This document shows positions 6,422 to 14,216 of a stretch of 28,820 bases of DNA, in pieces. The notes under the pieces are model-generated. The model saw only the letters and a list, made by a program, of their open reading frames with translations. It was not told the origin of the DNA and ran no database searches. Made by a program: the position numbers and the translations under genes. Where the stretch lies: contig JAZQQJ010000016.1 in NCBI GenBank assembly GCA_045629005.1, forward strand, positions 1 through 28,820, read 5' to 3'. The DNA comes from RGIG3528 sp045629005 (GTDB lineage: Bacteria; Bacillota; Clostridia; Lachnospirales; Lachnospiraceae). Numbering within the stretch: position 1 is the first letter of the stretch; every line of letters begins with the position of its first letter.

Positions 6422-8596
6422 CTACTTATACCAATTTTCGTAAATGCTGTTTCTGCGTTTTCTCTCCTCTAAGGGAAGTTCTTCCGCTTCAGCTATTTCA
6501 TAAACGCCAAACGTGTCATACATTCTTGAAACCGGGTCAACCTCAACGAATGTGCACCACGGTAGCCAATGGTAATTACCCTGATAAAGCTGTTCGCAGA
6601 AAAATCCGCTTTCATGCACAAGTCCCGGGATTGCTGCTCCATAGCTTCCGTCAATGTCATTGGCCTGCTTGGAATTAATGTATATAAACTCAGCATAGTC
6701 TCTGTAATGCTTATCGCCTGTGAGAAGATACAGCCTGTAAAATACATATCCTCCGCAAGCCATATATACATCCGCGCCACCGCTGCCGACAACAATATGA
6801 CTTTGCCCACTTATATGATTAAAATTAAACGGCATTGTAGGGAAGTTTGTCGCAACAGGGAAGTTCCAAATATATGTGAACGTTTCTACGTAGTCGGCTG
6901 CGCCTTTTAGTGCCTCAAGCCACTTGTCCCCTTTAGTAAGATCATGCAAAGCGAGAAATGCAAACATCGCATAAATGCCTGCTTCTTTGTCCATAATGTC
7001 AAGATTGTCGCATGTTCCGCCACGATATTCCATATTCAGATAAAGATTCGTATATGTCCAGTCTCCGGCCTTTACAGCAGAGGTTTTGTAAGCCTCATTA
7101 TGTGTAATTAAAAACATCTCGGCAAGGAATCGAACAACACTCGGTGTATTTGCCTTTGAATCCATACACATCGAGCCGTCATAATTGTATGAACGGTAGT
7201 AGCTTCCGTCTTCATTCTGAATACGTACAAGCCAGTCTGCGGATTTCACACAGTAATCAAGCCAGTCTGTGTGCTCTTCGCCATTATTATGCAGGAAAAC
7301 ATACGCATCAAGCACGCCCTCAAGGCCGTCCCCAAGCTGGCGTATGAATTGAGGCTGAGGCTCAAAGCAGTCCAGTCCGAGCTGATACCATACCTTCGGG
7401 CAGCCTGTTTCGGTCATTGTCTTTTTAACCCAAAAATCAACTACGCCCTTGCCCTTTTTAACCGCCTCGGCATTATCATTTAAAACGCCCCAGCGGATGA
7501 GCTGATAACCTATGCCGGTCTGCTGACCGACAAACCCTATTTCGGCCGAAGTTGAATTAACATCAAACTGAGGAAGCTGAGCCGCAAACGGAGTTCCCCA
7601 AACACCTTTTGAATACTCCTGCGTAACTTGGTTCAGAAGTTTCATGTTATTGTCAAAAAGTACATGATTATCTATGTCTGCGAGCCTGTCCTTGAGCCTG
7701 TCATATACAGCCCGCCACGTTTCTCTCATCATACTCTGGAAGGTGTCATATCTGCCAAAATCGATTGCGACAGAGTAAGCGTGTTCAAAGCCTTCTTCAA
7801 CGGGATGGTGCACTCTCTTGAGGCTCATTCCGCGCGGACCATCAATTTCTCCGTTCGTTCCCGGGTAAACATAATCGATGGAGAGACCGTCAACCTGTGC
7901 ATCTATAGGCTTTCCGAGAGGTGCCCCATAGTAGGTATACAAAAGAGTCTCTGCCTTCGGCCTGCTTATTCCAAGTGCTCCGACCGTTGCTTTTCTGTCA
8001 ACAAAACTCTCACTTGCCACACTGCCCTGCTCACACATTTCAACATCCGCAGCAAGCCTTGAGAGGCATATTGTTTCCCCTGACGAAATGTTCTGCATTG
8101 CAAACATAGGCAGTCCACTATAAGTTTCCTTACGCCAGTAATACTGCTTGTCCATGGTTTTTCCCATAGCGTATCTGCCGGCATATTCGTTATGCTTGTA
8201 CCACTCTCCGGGAGAGAAGTAGTTAAATTCCTCAGGATTATCGCTCACTGCGTTCCAAAAGCCCGTCTTTGCCTGGAATCCCAAATCACGCCCGGCCTTT
8301 TTCAACACCTTGACATGTCTGTCAACAACAAGGCTCTTCTCATTTTCAAGAAGACGCCATACATCTTTTACACTGAATTCGGACCCGTTTTCAGAAATAA
8401 AAACGCCATCTGCGTAAACCTTCCCGTTTTCCTCCTTCACGGAAGAATACGGGATATCCTTGAAAACGCAGACCGCGCTGATGTCCTTAACAGAAATATA
8501 TATGGGGCGCTTGTTGAAATATAATTCATTCCCATTTTTTAAAACAGATACGCCACCATTTTTAAAGTTCAGTGTATACTCCCCAACATTAAGCAT
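6422..8596 (-). CDS. Six-hairpin-glycosidase-like protein, family unassigned
   Basis: A 724-residue cytoplasmic protein without signal peptide. The first ~270 residues look like a beta-sandwich. Residues about 320-690 are helical and rich in paired aromatic and acidic residues (YKTSAVKAGDWTYTNLY; KWLEALKGAADYVETFTY; HYRDYAEFIYINSKQAND), the pattern of an (alpha/alpha)6 barrel. Conserved-looking segments are WYQLGLDCFEPQPQ, GGTCDNLDIMDKEAG and YHWLPWCTFVEVDP. Glycoside hydrolases and lyases of this fold cleave plant or host oligosaccharides, often inside the cell after import. I cannot name the family, catalytic residues or substrate. The ATG at 8596 is chosen for its GGGAGGG site; the upstream frame adds 20 atypical residues. 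It lies 61 nt after the DUF1294 gene. No sugar transporter or regulator is adjacent. Confidence 0.7.
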   Translation of the reverse strand: MLNVGEYTLNFKNGGVSVLKNGNELYFNKRPIYISVKDISAVCVFKDIPYSSVKEENGKVYADGVFISENGSEFSVKDVWRLLENEKSLVVDRHVKVLKKAGRDLGFQAKTGFWNAVSDNPEEFNYFSPGEWYKHNEYAGRYAMGKTMDKQYYWRKETYSGLPMFAMQNISSGETICLSRLAADVEMCEQGSVASESFVDRKATVGALGISRPKAETLLYTYYGAPLGKPIDAQVDGLSIDYVYPGTNGEIDGPRGMSLKRVHHPVEEGFEHAYSVAIDFGRYDTFQSMMRETWRAVYDRLKDRLADIDNHVLFDNNMKLLNQVTQEYSKGVWGTPFAAQLPQFDVNSTSAEIGFVGQQTGIGYQLIRWGVLNDNAEAVKKGKGVVDFWVKKTMTETGCPKVWYQLGLDCFEPQPQFIRQLGDGLEGVLDAYVFLHNNGEEHTDWLDYCVKSADWLVRIQNEDGSYYRSYNYDGSMCMDSKANTPSVVRFLAEMFLITHNEAYKTSAVKAGDWTYTNLYLNMEYRGGTCDNLDIMDKEAGIYAMFAFLALHDLTKGDKWLEALKGAADYVETFTYIWNFPVATNFPTMPFNFNHISGQSHIVVGSGGADVYMACGGYVFYRLYLLTGDKHYRDYAEFIYINSKQANDIDGSYGAAIPGLVHESGFFCEQLYQGNYHWLPWCTFVEVDPVSRMYDTFGVYEIAEAEELPLEERKRRNSIYENWYK

Positions 8597-8657
8597 GACT
8601 GTTCCCTCCCATAAAGAAGCAATCTTACGCCAACTATACCTTCGTCCTTTCAGCACC

Positions 8658-8927
8658 CTACTTCAACAGGAAGAACAGGGCCACTGCCTGCAAAATCAAA
8701 AAAAGCGGTACTGTTATAAAGAATTTGGGCTTCTTTGTTTTGTGATGAAGCGTGTACATTGCAATCAGAGCGCCGACCGAGCCTCCAATGAACGCAAGTG
8801 CAATCAATGTAAACTCTCTCACTCTCCAGCGACCGTTCTTTGCAGCAGACTTGTCTACTGCATAAACGATAAACGTGATGATGTTGATTACTGTTAAATA
8901 AATAACCAAAAAAATAACAGGATTCAT
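8658..8927 (-). CDS. DUF1294 small membrane protein
   Basis: An 89-residue protein with three hydrophobic segments. It matches DUF1294 across its length: YAVDKSAAKNGRWRVRE, then FIGGSVGALIAM and HHKTKKPKFF. The function is unknown; some homologues are fused to cold-shock domains. AGAGGTGA lies just before the ATG. It precedes the glycosidase-like gene on the same strand, but a functional link is not evident. Confidence 0.9.
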   Translation of the reverse strand: MNPVIFLVIYLTVINIITFIVYAVDKSAAKNGRWRVREFTLIALAFIGGSVGALIAMYTLHHKTKKPKFFITVPLFLILQAVALFFLLK

Positions 8928-8980
8928 AAATTCACCTCTACAAGTTTTAATTAATTTATATCTCTTTATTTAAACAAGTT

Positions 8981-9026
8981 CAACCCAAACTTATTCATGA
9001 TTCTTCTCACAAATATGTTCGGGTTG
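8981..9026 (-). terminator. Hairpin after the gene relic
   Basis: CAACCCAAAC (8981-8990) and GTTCGGGTTG (9017-9026) pair over 10 bp with one G-U. On the minus strand it follows the relic's stop codon and is followed by weakly U-rich sequence. It is probably the terminator of the HAD/relic transcript. Confidence 0.5.
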
Positions 9027-9028
9027 CC

Positions 9029-9175
9029 CTATTTTTTTACATCTTCAGCTTTAAAAACATCCGGACTTTCCAAAAGTTCCTTTGTAATCTGCCCCGAGTC
9101 GGCACTTCGGTTCTCCAGCATTAATTTTGCCGCTTTCCCGGCAACAATTGCAGCGGAATAGCTTTTGTGTGGATG
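9029..9175 (-). pseudogene. Orphan 3' end of a lost gene
   Basis: Directly behind the HAD gene's stop an open frame encodes 48 residues starting HPHKSYSAAIVAGKAAKLM and ending SPDVFKAEDVKK before a TAG (9029-9031). It has no start codon with a ribosome binding site and reads as the C-terminal helix region of a larger enzyme. It is in the same frame as the HAD gene, separated by the HAD TAG and a TGA two codons later. A deletion that removed the body of the gene and left its tail and terminator is the simplest reading. I could not assign the parent family. Confidence 0.55.
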
Positions 9176-9184
9176 TCACTCCGT

Positions 9185-9979
9185 CTATAAAATCAGCTTT
9201 TCCAAAGCAGCCGCCACACCGTCTTCATTGTTTGTAAGCGTCACAAAATCAGCCTTTTCTTTAACAACGTCATAGGCGTTACCCATTGCGACGCCCATCC
9301 CTGCAGCCTCTATCATCGGGATGTCATTCATGGCATCACCGAAGGCCATTGTTTCACTCATCGGTATGCCAAGATAGTCCGCAACGAAGGAAAGTGCTGC
9401 CCCTTTTGATACATTTGCATTGAATAATTCTGTAAAATATGCATTTGACGAGCATACCGTTGTTTCCGTAAAATGGACAGCCTTAAGTTCCTCGCTCCAG
9501 CGTGCGCTCCGCTCTTTATCATCGGTCCAGAGAATCTTAGGAATCCCCTGTGCAACAAGCTCTTCAAAATCCGTAACAACCTTAGGCTCAATGCCTGAAA
9601 GTTTTTTGTATTCGTTTATTCTGAAATCCAGCTTGTTTCCATACAGACGGTTTCCGGACCATATGCACATGGTTGCATCTTTTTCAAGCCCCATATCCCA
9701 TATTTTACGTGCATCGTCGGAAGGAAGATTCCTCGAGAACAGAATTTCTTCTGTCTTTGGATGAACAACCGCTGCGCCGTTGTAGGTAATTACAGGCACA
9801 TCGATATTAAAAAGCCTGATCAGCTTTCTGACCCCCATTATCGGTCGTCCGGTAGAAAACGTAACCTTCACACCCGCTTCAATAACCTTTTTTATTGTAT
9901 TTACCGTGCGCTCGGAAATGGATTTATTCTTGTCAAGAACTGTTCCGTCGATATCCAAAGCAATCAATTTAAAATTCAT
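9185..9979 (-). CDS. Cof-type HAD superfamily phosphatase
   Basis: A 264-residue cytoplasmic protein with all four HAD motifs. Motif I is DIDGT (nucleophile D9, acid/base D11), motif II is STGRP near residue 43, motif III is the lysine of SKGAALSF near 192, and motif IV is GDAMNDIPM near 216. The length and the large cap between motifs II and III mark the Cof/IIB type, which dephosphorylates sugar phosphates, FMN or PLP with broad specificity. AGGAAT precedes the ATG. It is followed by a 48-codon gene relic. The physiological substrate is unknown. Confidence 0.92.
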   Translation of the reverse strand: MNFKLIALDIDGTVLDKNKSISERTVNTIKKVIEAGVKVTFSTGRPIMGVRKLIRLFNIDVPVITYNGAAVVHPKTEEILFSRNLPSDDARKIWDMGLEKDATMCIWSGNRLYGNKLDFRINEYKKLSGIEPKVVTDFEELVAQGIPKILWTDDKERSARWSEELKAVHFTETTVCSSNAYFTELFNANVSKGAALSFVADYLGIPMSETMAFGDAMNDIPMIEAAGMGVAMGNAYDVVKEKADFVTLTNNEDGVAAALEKLIL

Positions 9980-10024
9980 ATTTATTCCTGTTCCGTAAAC
10001 GATTAAGTGCTTTATATTTTAAAA

Positions 10025-10056
10025 TAAATCACCAGGATTTCCGTCCTGGTGATTTA
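10025..10056 (-). terminator. Terminator of the TM1266-like gene
   Basis: TAAATCACCAGGA (10025-10037) and TCCTGGTGATTTA (10044-10056) form a perfect 13-bp stem with a 6-nt loop. On the minus strand it is followed by TTTTAAAATAT. It lies about 35 bp after the stop of the TM1266-like gene and just before the HAD gene, so the two are probably separate units. Confidence 0.85.
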
Positions 10057-10089
10057 ATTGGTTTTCATCCGCGGCCGTTCCACTGGTCT

Positions 10090-10335
10090 TCAAGCCTTTG
10101 AATAAGTGGCCTTGGCGGTAACACCGGAAATTTTACCGATGGCTCCCGTCATTGTGTTTATTGCATCTGAAGGCGCATCAAGTGCAACGGATATAATATT
10201 GATGCCTTTTTCACGATAAGGAATACCCATTCTTCCGATGATGTACTGACCATACTCATGCAAAATTCCGTTTAATTTTTCCACCGCATCAACGTTTTCA
10301 ACAATTATACTGATTACTGCCACTCTTGTTTCCAT
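10090..10335 (-). CDS. TM1266-like putative regulator of the iron-only hydrogenase system
   Basis: An 81-residue protein with the ACT-like pattern of the TM1266 family: ETRVAVISIIVENVDAVEKLNGILHEY split by IIGRMGIPYREKGINIISV, then LDAPSDAINTMTGAIGKISGV. In other anaerobes this gene sits with the [FeFe]-hydrogenase maturases HydE, HydF and HydG and is annotated as a putative regulator. None of these is in the window, so it is an orphan here. The ATG at 10335 is chosen for its GGAGGTG site and family-like start; the longer frame adds 9 unrelated residues. It is a single-gene unit with its own terminator. Confidence 0.85.
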   Translation of the reverse strand: METRVAVISIIVENVDAVEKLNGILHEYGQYIIGRMGIPYREKGINIISVALDAPSDAINTMTGAIGKISGVTAKATYSKA

Positions 10336-10393
10336 AACGCACCTCCGCGTACTACCGGACATTCATTTTATCTTGCCTTCATGAAAAAACAAA

Positions 10394-10594
10394 CTATTCC
10401 TCGTCTTCCCAAAACAGTTCATCAAGCGTCTTGCCCAATGTCCTGCATATCTCCCGGCAAAGCTTTATGGTTGGGTTGTAATCCCCTTTTTCAATAGCAT
10501 TTATCGTTTGCCTCGAAACTCCGCAAAGTTTTGCAAGGTCGTCCTGAGACATGTCCTTGGCAGCTCTTGCCGACTTCAAATTCAGATTCTTCAT
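10394..10594 (-). CDS. Small XRE regulator (YozG-like)
   Basis: A 66-residue protein that is almost entirely a helix-turn-helix: ARAAKDMSQDDLAKLCGVSRQTINAIEKGDYNP, then an acidic C-terminus. Small XRE proteins of this type are often encoded next to DUF2178/DUF3796-like membrane proteins, as here. The upstream membrane-protein gene ends 3 nt before this ATG, and the AGGAGGA ribosome binding site is formed by the last codons of that gene, so translation is coupled. It probably regulates its own operon and may be held or released by the membrane partner; that is inference. Confidence 0.88.
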   Translation of the reverse strand: MKNLNLKSARAAKDMSQDDLAKLCGVSRQTINAIEKGDYNPTIKLCREICRTLGKTLDELFWEDEE

Positions 10595-10597
10595 AAG

Positions 10598-11629
10598 CTA
10601 ATCCTCCTTTTTGTCAACAAATGCTTTGATAGCGATAATGATTAATACATAAACCATCGCTATAGCACCGACAATGTTCAAAGATCCAACAGCCAGTTTT
10701 CCATTATTAACAATTGTTCCGGATTTAGCGTTGATGATAATGGAAATAGTGTTAAAAACAAGTATTACAGAGAAAGCTATAACAACGCGCTTTCTGTCCT
10801 CGTTCATTGCAAAATAGCCCTCACGGAATATGCAATAAGTAACGGACACCATTATTGACAAAATCACACCGGAAATCAATAAAACGCCGATTTCAACGGG
10901 TATATCCATTTCTATTACGTACAACATTCCAATCAGGATGTTAAACAGTGCAAGTGCAACGAATCCATATTTAAAGCCGGTAGCACGGACAAGAATCTGG
11001 CGCTCATCATATTCCGATTTACTGCTTTCACCGGTATTAATAACAAGACGCAAAATATAAACAAGTATAATACCTACTATAAATCCAAAAATAACACCCC
11101 AAGTGATAGCAGAAATACCGATTCGATTAAAAGAAATGCTATATTCGACAATCCATTCGCCGTTTTCTGCAAATTGGAAGGCTGAACCATTGTCCGAGGT
11201 GAGATTGTGTTCCTTCCAAAATGCTTCTTCCTCCGCAACACTCGTCAGGTACTCAAGATGTATCGTATAAGTTCCTGCTTCAAGCTTCATTTTCTCCGAC
11301 TGACTATCCATTTTATTGGCAGTCTCAGCAAAAATCTCTTCACCTGAAGGGCCTAAAATATAAAGGCCTGTGACAAAGCCAACATCCTCTTCGGGCCACC
11401 ATTTCGATTCAATTTGATAGGTTCCGTTTTCCTTGATTTCCAAAGCATTCTGTATCGGATATACATTGCATCTCCCGTTTTCGACAGCAATGCCCTGTCG
11501 CATCACTGTTGTTCCCGATTTATCCTCCGAAACAGCTGTGATCGCAAATATAGTGATGACAGCAATACCAAGAATTACAAGCAAAATGATTTTCTGTGCC
11601 TTTGTCATTTTCTTTTTCCCCAATGCCAT
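10598..11629 (-). CDS. Membrane protein with an extracytoplasmic domain shared with the adjacent CPBP protease
   Basis: A 343-residue protein. Residues about 12-31 are a first helix, residues about 46-168 an extracytoplasmic beta-rich domain, and residues about 172-337 a membrane part with five to six helices. The link SEYDERQILVRATGFKYGF (about 205-223) matches the cytoplasmic motif of DUF2178/DUF3796-like partners of small XRE regulators. The external domain aligns with the C-terminal domain of the CPBP protein upstream: FVTGLY/FITGVL, EAGTYTIHLEYL/EAGEYKISFKYL, then a Glu-rich helix, F and N. GGAG lies before the ATG. It is the middle gene of a CPBP / membrane protein / XRE operon with gaps of 20 and 3 nt. 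The function is unknown; a membrane sensor is a reasonable guess. Confidence 0.75.
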   Translation of the reverse strand: MALGKKKMTKAQKIILLVILGIAVITIFAITAVSEDKSGTTVMRQGIAVENGRCNVYPIQNALEIKENGTYQIESKWWPEEDVGFVTGLYILGPSGEEIFAETANKMDSQSEKMKLEAGTYTIHLEYLTSVAEEEAFWKEHNLTSDNGSAFQFAENGEWIVEYSISFNRIGISAITWGVIFGFIVGIILVYILRLVINTGESSKSEYDERQILVRATGFKYGFVALALFNILIGMLYVIEMDIPVEIGVLLISGVILSIMVSVTYCIFREGYFAMNEDRKRVVIAFSVILVFNTISIIINAKSGTIVNNGKLAVGSLNIVGAIAMVYVLIIIAIKAFVDKKED

Positions 11630-11649
11630 AATTTCTCCTCACATGCCTG

Positions 11650-13014
11650 TTAGTGGCTTAAAACAAAGTGATAATTCATAGTATATGTTCCGGGAACGCC
11701 AAACCCTTCAAACGGAACTTCGGCCTCGACCTCTTCATCCCCGTAAATGTACGCATTGTCACTTATAAATCTTACTACATCTTCTTCTGTAGGCAAATAC
11801 TTAAATGAAATTTTATACTCACCTGCTTCGTATGTTCTTGCCCCCAGCTCGCAGAATGCAAGATTCGCAGTAAAGAAATCAATGCCTCTTCCGTCAGCAG
11901 TTTCAACGAGCACGCCCGTAATAAACGAAGGTGCCTGATTGTTCATGAAATCCACGTATAAAACATATTCATCGGTCTCAGATATTGTAAACGGGATAAC
12001 GGTCTCTGTGGGAGAAGCATCATCTCCATCTATCGTAATGACCTCCGTAAATCGTACATCGTTTACCACCTCTGCAACGCCTAAGGCTCGTGTACCTCTT
12101 GTCGACGCAATGTAAAGAACAAAGAGTCCGATACCTGCAAGATATAAAAGCCAAAGGCCGGCATTACCAAACATTGCCTTAAATATACCGCCCTTTTTGA
12201 TTTCAGAAGACTCATCATCCAGGCGTATAAACTTTGCAAAAACGATAAGAAGCACAAGTCCGGCAACAGCAAGAAGAATCTGAAGAACAGCCCAAAGAGA
12301 ATACAAAGCAGATGCCACAGCGCTCTTGGTGCTTAACTGAAGTAAAGGCATGCTTATGAGAGTGGAGCTCAAGTTGACAATCATGTGGTAGCCGATTGTG
12401 TATAAAATATTGCCCGTCTTCAAATAAACAAATCCGAAGAAGCAGCCAAGCAGAAATGCATAAAAGAACTGCGAAAAATTGCCATGATACAAGCCGAATG
12501 CAAGGCCCGATGTCAATACTGCAAACCACTTTCCGTAACGGCTTAACGCACCGCAAAGAATTTTTCTGAAAAGAAGCTCTTCAAATATAGGAGCAAGTAT
12601 TCCCACTTCAAGCACCTGCAGTACGATGTTACTCGTGCTCATTATGCCTGCAAGAGGCGACTCTGCGGAGCCGATTGTAATCGTCTGCATTATATTGCCG
12701 ATAATAGCTCCGCCGTACATAAATGTGAAGCAGATGCATACACCAATAAGGAACTGTCCAAAAGGAATCTTATTCTTATTTTCAACAGTCTTTGGAGTGT
12801 CCTTTGTTAAAAGGGCGATAAGCGGAAATCCAATTAAATTGACAGAAATGATTATAATAATCAACGACGCATTTGTTGCAAAAGTGTCGGACATGTTAGG
12901 CCAAATTGCCTTAACCGCTGCACTTAATGCAAGCTCGACAACGGTTGTAACCGCAAACAGTAACGCATATTTCCAGCCCAACGAGAAAACGCCTTTATTA
13001 GCTTCAGATGTCAT
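11650..13014 (-). CDS. CPBP (CAAX/Abi-type) intramembrane protease with a C-terminal extracytoplasmic domain
   Basis: A 454-residue membrane protein. Residues about 15-262 are a CPBP glutamic-protease-type domain with its three motifs: EELLFR (E145, E146, R150), FGLYHG (H177) and YHMIVN (H210, N214). Residues about 285-303 are an extra helix, after which residues about 320-454 are a beta-rich external domain homologous to that of the next gene. CPBP proteins include eukaryotic CAAX proteases and bacterial bacteriocin-immunity proteins. The external domain is not a usual CPBP partner as far as I know. The ATG at 13014 follows AGGAGGACAATATT; the frame extends 47 codons upstream but through the promoter leader. 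It is the first gene of the operon and has a strong promoter (13085-13113) and a 10-bp iteron upstream. Confidence 0.85.
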   Translation of the reverse strand: MTSEANKGVFSLGWKYALLFAVTTVVELALSAAVKAIWPNMSDTFATNASLIIIIISVNLIGFPLIALLTKDTPKTVENKNKIPFGQFLIGVCICFTFMYGGAIIGNIMQTITIGSAESPLAGIMSTSNIVLQVLEVGILAPIFEELLFRKILCGALSRYGKWFAVLTSGLAFGLYHGNFSQFFYAFLLGCFFGFVYLKTGNILYTIGYHMIVNLSSTLISMPLLQLSTKSAVASALYSLWAVLQILLAVAGLVLLIVFAKFIRLDDESSEIKKGGIFKAMFGNAGLWLLYLAGIGLFVLYIASTRGTRALGVAEVVNDVRFTEVITIDGDDASPTETVIPFTISETDEYVLYVDFMNNQAPSFITGVLVETADGRGIDFFTANLAFCELGARTYEAGEYKISFKYLPTEEDVVRFISDNAYIYGDEEVEAEVPFEGFGVPGTYTMNYHFVLSH

Positions 13015-13084
13015 AATATTGTCCTCCTGAATAAAATCAGATACATTTTCATTTGTTATTTTATTGAGCACATGTGTTGAGTGT

Positions 13085-13113
13085 AATATACAACCGTCTT
13101 TACATTTTGTCAA
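13085..13113 (-). promoter_or_regulatory. Strong promoter of the CPBP / membrane protein / XRE operon
   Basis: On the minus strand, TTGACA (13113-13108), a 17-bp spacer and TATATT (13090-13085), about 70 nt before the ATG. TTTACA recurs three times around it on the plus strand (starting near 13100, 13121 and 13141) and may mark repressor sites. Confidence 0.8.
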
Positions 13114-13160
13114 GTATATTTTACAAAAAGAATGTGAAGGTTTACATTCAGACATTGTTA

Positions 13161-13204
13161 TGCTTTGTCAGTTTTGTCACGTTTTGCCACGTTCTGTCAC
13201 GTTC
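13161..13204. promoter_or_regulatory. 10-bp iteron upstream of the CPBP promoter
   Basis: Three 10-bp units in perfect register (GTTTTGTCAC 13171, GTTTTGCCAC 13181, GTTCTGTCAC 13191), preceded by a related GCTTTGTCA and followed by GTTC. One unit per helical turn places every copy on the same DNA face, about 50 bp upstream of the -35 box, as expected for cooperative binding of an activator or repressor. Confidence 0.5.
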
Positions 13205-13230
13205 AAACCTTTTTTACTCCACAACAATTA

Positions 13231-13281
13231 TACGGATAAATTGGCTTCTGACTTGCTTTTGTCCGTAAGGCCTGGCACTCA
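13231..13281. repeat. Single copy of the TTATCCGTA stem-loop family
   Basis: TACGGATAAA (13231-13240) and TTTGTCCGTA (13258-13267) form a 10-bp stem with one G-T pair, followed by AGGCCTGGCACT. It matches the unit tandemly repeated at 28621-28820, including the loop (GCTTCTGACTTGC). Confidence 0.75.
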
Positions 13282-13286
13282 TACAA

Positions 13287-13310
13287 AAAGAGGAGCTTTC
13301 GCTCCTCTTT
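13287..13310 (-). terminator. Terminator of the DUF2975-like / XRE operon
   Basis: AAAGAGGAGC (13287-13296) and GCTCCTCTTT (13301-13310) form a perfect 10-bp stem with a TTTC loop. On the minus strand it is followed by a T-run. It lies 45 bp after the XRE stop codon. Confidence 0.9.
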
Positions 13311-13354
13311 ATAACACGCCTTTATCGCTATCCGGCACTATATCGGATCTGTTT

Positions 13355-13588
13355 CTATTCATCTTCTCCTGACTTTGGAAGTGCGGGATTATATTCAAGA
13401 ATATCCCCCGGCTGGCAATCCAAAGCCTCACAAATCGCCTCAAGCGTGGAGAATCTTATTGCACTGATTTTGCCTGTTTTCATCTTCGAAAGATTGACAT
13501 TTGAAACACCGACTTTTTCCGAAAGTTCATTTAAGCTCATCTTACGATCCGCCATCATGCGGTCTAATCTTAATACTATTCTGGACAT
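13355..13588 (-). CDS. Small XRE (Cro/C1-type) regulator
   Basis: A 77-residue protein with an N-terminal helix-turn-helix (LDRMMADRKMSLNELSEKVGVSNVNLSKMKTG) and the closing LEAICEALDCQPGDILEY typical of small XRE regulators paired with DUF2975 proteins. The ATG at 13588 is preferred because AAGGAGG is seven nt upstream; an in-frame GTG two codons earlier overlaps that site. It follows the DUF2975-like gene after 12 nt and ends at a strong terminator. It is not closely similar to the 66-aa XRE protein 3 kb away, so this is a second, independent regulator/membrane-protein pair. Confidence 0.9.
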   Translation of the reverse strand: MSRIVLRLDRMMADRKMSLNELSEKVGVSNVNLSKMKTGKISAIRFSTLEAICEALDCQPGDILEYNPALPKSGEDE

Positions 13589-13600
13589 ATTCACCCCTCC

Positions 13601-14161
13601 TTATAATGTCTCGTCTGATTCAGTCTGAAGTGTCGAACCGTACTCGAAAATACGGTAGATGCACCAGAAAACAAGCGCCATAACAAGTCCTGAACCAATG
13701 CCGTTGACAAGGAATATAACAATCGCAGTGAAAATGAATACACCCTTTAACGTTTCTGTAACTTCCTCACAGAACGGAGTGCCATTCTTATTGATGAGCG
13801 TAAAAATCTTGATAAAAAGGCTCATGGCAATAACTATAAACACCAGAACAACTACTGCAATTATGGAAAGGATACCAAATGCGAGTGAAAACTGTCCGTT
13901 GTCAAGCATTTTGTCAAACGTTGCAGTAAAGTTCAGTGCTCCGCCTATTTTCATTTCCGCAACATTAAATGTTACCATTCCGTTTTCAATTGCCTCAGAC
14001 ACCATAGGGTCAAGTGTTTTCTGCAATCCGCATAATACACATCCTGCCAGCATCAATATCGCTGCAATCACTATTGTAATAACTCTAAGAACAGATAAAA
14101 CCTTTTTTGTAACCTCACAACTCTTTTCCATCTTCTGTAATTTAATTTCCTGATTTGTCAT
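13601..14161 (-). CDS. DUF2975-like membrane protein
   Basis: A 186-residue protein with four hydrophobic segments (about 27-47, 95-120, 140-160 and 162-175). Between the first two is an external segment of about 45 residues. The helix-4 end (CIYRIFEYGSTLQTESDETL) and the FIKIFTLINKNGTPFCEE loop are typical of DUF2975, a family found next to small XRE regulators in Firmicutes. GGAGGAAA precedes the ATG. It is the first gene of a two-gene operon with the XRE regulator. Upstream lies a possible leader peptide and hairpin (14217-14295). The function is unknown; sensing membrane state and passing it to the XRE protein is a plausible guess. Confidence 0.8.
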   Translation of the reverse strand: MTNQEIKLQKMEKSCEVTKKVLSVLRVITIVIAAILMLAGCVLCGLQKTLDPMVSEAIENGMVTFNVAEMKIGGALNFTATFDKMLDNGQFSLAFGILSIIAVVVLVFIVIAMSLFIKIFTLINKNGTPFCEEVTETLKGVFIFTAIVIFLVNGIGSGLVMALVFWCIYRIFEYGSTLQTESDETL

Positions 14162-14216
14162 TGTAATTTCCTCCTATGTAATTATGTAGTTTATGAAATT
14201 CTGAATGTTCTCAGCC

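Noticed and set aside
12999..13155. 47-codon N-terminal extension of the CPBP protease
   Set aside because: It spans the promoter and leader; the ATG at 13014 has AGGAGGA and starts a normal membrane protein.
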